Shown: positions 30,911-35,587 of the stretch, piece by piece
Layout of the letters: every line of letters begins with the position of its first letter
Numbering within the stretch: position 1 is the first letter of the stretch
From: Gemmataceae bacterium
GTDB lineage: Bacteria; Planctomycetota; Planctomycetia; Gemmatales; Gemmataceae
Direction: 5' to 3'
Assembly (NCBI GenBank): GCA_025055215.1
Contig: JANWYO010000088.1
Span: forward strand, 1-35,587
DNA length: 35,587 bases
Program-made: the position numbers and the translations under genes
The notes under the pieces: generated by a model
What the model saw: only the letters and a program-made list of their open reading frames with translations
The model's database searches: none
Told to the model about the DNA's origin: nothing

Positions 30911-32707
30911 ATGGCTGAGGTCATCGTCGGGATCGACCTGGGCACGACCAACAGCGAGGTCGCTGTCGTCCAACATGGACAAACGCGTGTCTTGTCGGAC
31001 GAGACGGGAGACCCCATTTTGCCGTCTTTCGTGGGTTTGTCGAGCGACGGCAAACTGCTGGTCGGCCGGGCGGCTCGCAACCAATGGGTCCTGGCCCCCG
31101 AGCGCACCATCAAATCGATTAAGCGAAAGATGGGCCAGGACGTGAAAGTGCCACTCGCCGACCAGCAGTATCAGCCGCAGGAAATCTCGGTCATGATCCT
31201 CAAGACGCTACGGGATCGGGCCAGCAAGGCGTTAGGGCGACCGATCAAGAAAGCGGTCATCACAGTGCCGGCCTACTTCAACGATGCCCAGCGGCAGGCG
31301 ACCCGCGATGCTGGTGAACTTGCCGGTCTGGAGGTCGTGCGCATCCTCAACGAGCCGACCGCCGCTGCCCTTACCTACGACCCCCGTCAACAAGACCTGC
31401 AACGGATCCCGGTCTATGACCTGGGCGGTGGCACTTGTGATGTCTCCATCGTTCAGGCCCAACAGGGAGTGGTCGAGGTCTTGGCCAGCCACGGCAACAC
31501 GCAGTTGGGGGGTGATGATTTCGACGAACTTCTTCTGAACCGGGTCTGCGATTCCTTCCAGCGCGAGCACGGCATCGACCTGCGTGCCGACCCCGTGGCG
31601 AAATCCCGGCTCTTGCAGGCCGTAGAGGCAGCTAAGTGTCACTTATCGTACCATTCGTACGCTCGCATCGACGAGGAGTTCATCGCCGAAAAAAACGGCC
31701 GGGCCCTCCACCTGTCGATGGAAGCCAACCGCGAGGAGTTTGAGGACATGATCCGTCCCCTGCTGCAACGCACTCTGGAGTGCGTGCAGCGGGCCTTGCG
31801 CGACGCCAAGTTGACACCTGCCGCCCTCGAGAGGGTCTTGCTGGTGGGCGGGAGTACGCGGATACCCTTGGTCAGCCAACTGCTGGAGGACCGCCTTCGT
31901 CAACGGCCCCACGCCGAGGTCAATCCCCACCTATGCGTGGCCTTAGGGGCGGCGGTGCAGGCGGCCATTATTGCCGGCGTGGAGGTCGGCGCCGTCCTCG
32001 TGGACATCACCCCCCACTCGCTGGGCATCAAATGTCTCGACCCGGATGGCGGCTCCAGCGGCTTCCCTTTCCGGCTCGCGCCGATCCTGCACCGCAACAC
32101 TCCTCTGCCGGCGTCGCGCAGCGAGTTGTTCAGCACGGTCCACGACAATCAGGAAGCCGTCGACATCGAGGTCTACCAGGGGGAAAATCCTGACATCCGC
32201 CGCAACCACCGCATTGGCAAGTTCCGGGTCCAGGGATTGGCGAAAGCACCAGCCGGCAATCAGATCGTGGTGCACCTTGACCTTAACCTCGATGGCGTGC
32301 TCAAGGTGTCGGCCCGGGAGCGAGTTACGGGGCTGCAAAAGCAGATCGTCATTGAGAATGCCTTGGCTCGCTACGTGCTGGAGGAACGCGATGCCGCTCG
32401 TGCCCGGCTGCGACAGTTGTGGGGCGAGTCAGGGACGGCGGCGGAGGAAGACGACGCTGACGACGCTACGGATGCGATGCCGACGCTCGTGCCCGGGCCG
32501 CGCGAGGGGCAGCGTGAGACGGTGCAAGCCCGGGCCCTGCTTGAAAAGGCGGAACGCTTGCTGGCCGGCGTTCGGCCGGAAGATAAAGCCGAGTTGGAAG
32601 GGTTGATGGAGCGTCTGCGGATGGCGCTGACCGACCGCCGATGGGAGGAGGTCACGGCGGCGAGCGACCAACTGGCGGATGTGTTGTTCTACCTGGAAGA
32701 GGCATGA
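30911..32707 (+). CDS. DnaK-like Hsp70 chaperone (short-tailed)
   Basis: 598 residues, shorter than DnaK proper (about 640). ATPase-driven folding chaperone in the cytoplasm. The nucleotide domain has IDLGTTNS (phosphate 1), VPAYFNDAQRQATRDAGELAG, ILNEPTAAALTYD, YDLGGGTCDVSI (phosphate 2) and LLVGGSTRIPLV (adenosine site). The linker and substrate domain follow from LVDITPHSLGIK, with NTPLPASRSELFST and DLNLDGVLKVSARE. The C-terminal lid is reduced and acidic (EEDDADDATDAMP), with no terminal EEVD-like tail, so client or co-chaperone contacts may differ from DnaK. No grpE or dnaJ is next to it, which suggests a paralogue and not the main dnaK. The next gene overlaps its stop as ATGA. Confidence 0.92.
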   Translation: MAEVIVGIDLGTTNSEVAVVQHGQTRVLSDETGDPILPSFVGLSSDGKLLVGRAARNQWVLAPERTIKSIKRKMGQDVKVPLADQQYQPQEISVMILKTLRDRASKALGRPIKKAVITVPAYFNDAQRQATRDAGELAGLEVVRILNEPTAAALTYDPRQQDLQRIPVYDLGGGTCDVSIVQAQQGVVEVLASHGNTQLGGDDFDELLLNRVCDSFQREHGIDLRADPVAKSRLLQAVEAAKCHLSYHSYARIDEEFIAEKNGRALHLSMEANREEFEDMIRPLLQRTLECVQRALRDAKLTPAALERVLLVGGSTRIPLVSQLLEDRLRQRPHAEVNPHLCVALGAAVQAAIIAGVEVGAVLVDITPHSLGIKCLDPDGGSSGFPFRLAPILHRNTPLPASRSELFSTVHDNQEAVDIEVYQGENPDIRRNHRIGKFRVQGLAKAPAGNQIVVHLDLNLDGVLKVSARERVTGLQKQIVIENALARYVLEERDAARARLRQLWGESGTAAEEDDADDATDAMPTLVPGPREGQRETVQARALLEKAERLLAGVRPEDKAELEGLMERLRMALTDRRWEEVTAASDQLADVLFYLEEA

Positions 32708-33009
32708 CGATGCGCTGTCCGGTGTGTCGGGCGGAAAATGCGGTCGGGCCCTATTGCCGCCGGTGCCGCGTCGATCTGTCCGTGTTGTGGCGGCTGCGGG
32801 AGCAAAGCGAGCGTCACCGGCAGCGGGCATGGGCATTGGCGGCGGATGGTCGCTGGGCCCAGGCCATCGCCTGGGCCGAGCACACGGATGCCTGCTGTGA
32901 TGGCCGCGATGGTGCTCGCCTGCGGGCTTTGCAGCATCTTTTGCAGCGCGACTTCACCGGGGCTTGGCATTGGTTTTGCCAAGCGCGACGGCCCCGTGCC
33001 ACCTCCTGA
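32704..33009 (+). CDS. Small zinc-ribbon protein coupled to the Hsp70-like gene
   Basis: 101 residues. The ATG overlaps the Hsp70 stop by four bases, so translation is coupled. A zinc ribbon at the N-terminus is given by CPVC and CRRC (residues 5-8 and 19-22). The rest is Trp/Arg/Ala-rich helix with a two-fold pattern like a TPR pair (RQRAWALAADGRWAQAIAWAEH and LRALQHLLQRDFTGAWHWFC). It could be a dedicated adaptor or co-chaperone of the Hsp70; this is inference from coupling and shape. Confidence 0.7.
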   Translation: MTMRCPVCRAENAVGPYCRRCRVDLSVLWRLREQSERHRQRAWALAADGRWAQAIAWAEHTDACCDGRDGARLRALQHLLQRDFTGAWHWFCQARRPRATS

Positions 33010-33031
33010 TCTCCTCGCTCATCTCGACGTG

Positions 33032-35401
33032 ATGACCTGGATGTCTCAGTTCATGGCGATGGTGCGGGATGGTGTCGCGGTGGCGGCCCGCCTGGCCGGC
33101 GCCTTGGGCTTGCGCCAGCTCATCCTCCGCCCGTCGCTTCCCCCGCGGCACGAGTCGCGCTTGGTGGACGGCCTGCATGGCCCCGTGACCATTCGCTTCG
33201 ATCGCTGGGGCGTGCCGCACCTTGAAGCCGCCGACGCCGCCGATCTCTTTTTCGGCCAAGGATACTGTCATGCCCGCGACCGTCTTTGGCAGATGGAGCT
33301 GAACCGACGATTAGCCCGCGGCGAGTTAGCGGAGGTTTTCGGGGGGCGTTTCCTGGAACTCGATCGGTTTCTCCGCCGGCTCGGCTTTCGAGCGGCGGCC
33401 GAGCGGGAGGTGCCACTGCTGCGCCCGGAGACGCGCCGCTTGTCGGAGGCTTACAGCGCCGGGGTCAATGCGTATATCGTGAGCCATCCCCGGCCGATTG
33501 AGTTTCGCCTGTTGCGCCTTCAACCTCGACCGTGGAACGTGCTGGATTCCCTGGCCTTCGCCCGATTGATGGCGTTGCTGCTGGGGTTGAACTGGGAGAT
33601 GGAGTTGATTCGGGCGCGGCTGGTGGCTGCCGTGGGCCCGGAGCGGGCAGCGGCCCTGGAACTTGACAGCCAGGCCGCCGCCGAGGCCGGCGTCGGCCTG
33701 GAGGTCGGCGTCCGCCTGGCCGCCGCCCAAGCCCTGCGCCCCTGGCTCGACGTCTGGCCGGGAGGCGGCAGCAACAACTGGGTGGTGGCCGGGTCACGCA
33801 CCGTTTCCGGTCGGCCGTTGCTGGCCAACGATCCGCACCTGCGGCCTCGGATGCCGGCGGCCTGGTATCTGATGGGCCTGCACGGCGGCGGCTTCGACTT
33901 GGCCGGTGCCTCTCTCCCGGGAATGCTCGGCATTCAGCTCGGCCACAATGCCCGTATCGCCTGGGGCATCACCGCGGCCTTGATCGACGTTCAGGACCTC
34001 TATTTGGAACGGCTCAATCCCAGGGAATCGGGCAGCTACCTCACCCCGGAGGGCTGGCAGCCGCTCCAGGTTCGCCGTGAGGAGATTCCCATTCGCGGCC
34101 AAGCCAAGCCGTGGATCGAGGAAGTGCCGCTGACCCGGCACGGTCCGCTACTGAACGGGACGCTCAATATCCCTCGCGACGGCCCGGGCTTAGCCTTGCA
34201 CCACACTCACGACGACTGGCCCGTCGCCGCCGACGCTCTTCTCGCCGTGCAGCGGGCAAATGATTGGCGCACGTTCCGCCAGGCATTGGCCGACTGGACC
34301 TTCCCGGTGTTGAACTTCATCTACGCGGATATCGACGGCCACATCGGCTACCAGCTCGCCGGCCGCGTCCCTATCCGTCATCCCGGGAGCGGCTACGGCC
34401 CCGTTCCGGGCTGGAACGGCGCGCACGACTGGAGCGGCTGGGTGCCGTTCGACGACTTGCCCTGTGTGTTCGATCCGCCCGAGGGGATCTGGGCCACGGC
34501 GAACACTCGCCCGGCCATTGAGCCGCTCCCGCTGCTGACCCGCGACTGGATCGACGATGGCCGCTGGCGGCGAATCATGGAGTTGCTGCGGAAGGAGGAA
34601 CGGCACAGCCTTCGGAGCATGAAGGCGATGCAAGCCGACGTGGTCTCCCTGCCGGCCCGTGCCATCATCCAGAGCCTGGGGGACGTCGTTCCTCGGGACG
34701 ATTTCGCTCGCCAGGTGCTTGAGTTGCTGAAGGGCTGGGACGGAGACCTGTCGGCGGAAAGCGTGCCGGCGGCGGTGTACGAAGTCTACCGCCGCCAGCT
34801 GCTGGAACGGCTGGCGCAACAGGTGCCGGCCCCACTCCGGGGGCACATCCTCGGACAGGGGGTTCACGAGGCCCTGATGTCGGTATCGATGTTTCATTTC
34901 CGTGGCTCGAGCCTGTTGATCGGATTTCTGGAGAAGCGGGCAACCGTGGAGGACCGCGCCGCGGCGTTCCACGCCGCGGTGCGCTGGCTGAGGGAGCATT
35001 TGGGGCCCAACCCGCGGCAGTGGGCTTGGGGACGCATCCATACGTGGTGCTTGATGCATCCCCTGGGACTCGCCTCCTCGCTCCTTGACCGCTTCCTCGA
35101 CCTCAGCCGCGGACCCTTTCCCGTGGGCGGCGATGCCGACACCATTGCCCAAGCCGGCGTCGATCCCTGGCAGCCGTTCGCCGCCACGTCGTTTGCGGTG
35201 TCGTGCCGGCTGATTGTGGACGTCGGCGACTGGGACCGCAGTTGCTTTCAGCTGCCCTCGGGCCAGTCGGGCCAGCCCGGCAGCCGACATTACGACGACC
35301 TGCTGTCGGCATGGCTGCGAGGCCGATACGTGCCGCTGTTGTTCTCTCCACGCGCCATCGAGCAAGCGACCAAGGCGACCGTGCGGCTGGCGCCGCGGCC
35401 C
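33032..35401 (+). CDS. Penicillin acylase-family Ntn hydrolase (3'-partial)
   Basis: Open from the ATG at 33032, 22 bases after the zinc-ribbon stop, to the damaged contig end; about 790 residues are readable. The family makes a precursor that cuts itself so that a Ser becomes the N-terminal nucleophile of the beta chain; substrates are amides such as beta-lactams or acyl-homoserine lactones. The alpha part has VTIRFDRWGVPHLEAADAAD and GYCHARDRLWQMELNRR. The cleavage site is GGGSNNWVVAGS with nucleophile Ser247, followed by LLANDPHLRPRMPAAWYLMG and GASLPGMLGIQLGHNARIAWG. The C-terminal PGQSG-like stretch (LPSGQSGQPGSRHYDD) is near the natural end, so few residues are missing. I see no classical signal peptide, unlike secreted acylases. 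Its natural substrate is unknown. Confidence 0.9.

Positions 35402-35587
<186 letters not shown>

Overview
This is a contig of about 35.6 kb, readable from near position 80 to 35400, from a GC-rich bacterium that is most likely a planctomycete (Gemmata-like). Pointers are a protein of a family I recall as restricted to Planctomycetes and Verrucomicrobia (10120-10533), a Rho-N/DUF4912 protein, a TAT-type Gfo/Idh/MocA oxidoreductase, a PQQ beta-propeller protein, an HTTM membrane protein and a DUF6263-like exported protein. Both ends are homopolymer-rich and look like sequencing or assembly artefact. Each end cuts a real gene: an iron-dependent alcohol dehydrogenase on the left and a penicillin-acylase-type Ntn hydrolase on the right.

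Left flank (1-14862), ordinary chromosomal genes: Fe-ADH and a PQQ-propeller protein in tandem; RluA-type pseudouridine synthase; a LolA-like exported protein divergent from YjbQ; a flippase-like membrane protein; an ATGA-coupled pair of an unknown membrane protein and an HTTM protein; a GNAT acetyltransferase divergent from a RicT/PSP1 protein that starts a three-gene run; an aldehyde dehydrogenase; a DUF6263-like protein; and a NagB-like protein whose catalytic Asp position is Val. Convergent gene ends often carry perfect GC-rich hairpins without a T tract.

Middle (about 14.9-24.6 kb), an accessory island with visibly lower GC. Its core is a four-gene minus-strand operon (22544 to 15160) with a good promoter (TTGACT-N16-TAAAAT) and a palindrome at the expected transcription start. 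In order it encodes a membrane-anchored helical-repeat protein ending in a PD-(D/E)XK-like nuclease domain, a small protein with a signal peptide and two membrane segments, a GTPase with one membrane segment and a large outer part, and a second single-span protein with an internal duplication. All four appear to place most non-GTPase mass outside the cytoplasm. I read this as a possible trans-envelope GTPase-controlled nuclease system (defence or inter-bacterial conflict). Beside it lie a cysteine-rich outer-membrane beta-barrel gene and a frameshifted fragment of a phage tail tape-measure gene.

Right flank (24632-35401): DUF4912 protein behind a strong promoter and a leader of about 400 nt, closed by the one textbook intrinsic terminator; an ApbE-like flavin transferase; a DoxX protein with a long coiled-coil insertion; a TAT-exported oxidoreductase; Hsp20 divergent from an Hsp70-like gene, which forms a tight run with a zinc-ribbon protein and the truncated acylase. 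I found no tRNA, rRNA, CRISPR array or insertion sequence.
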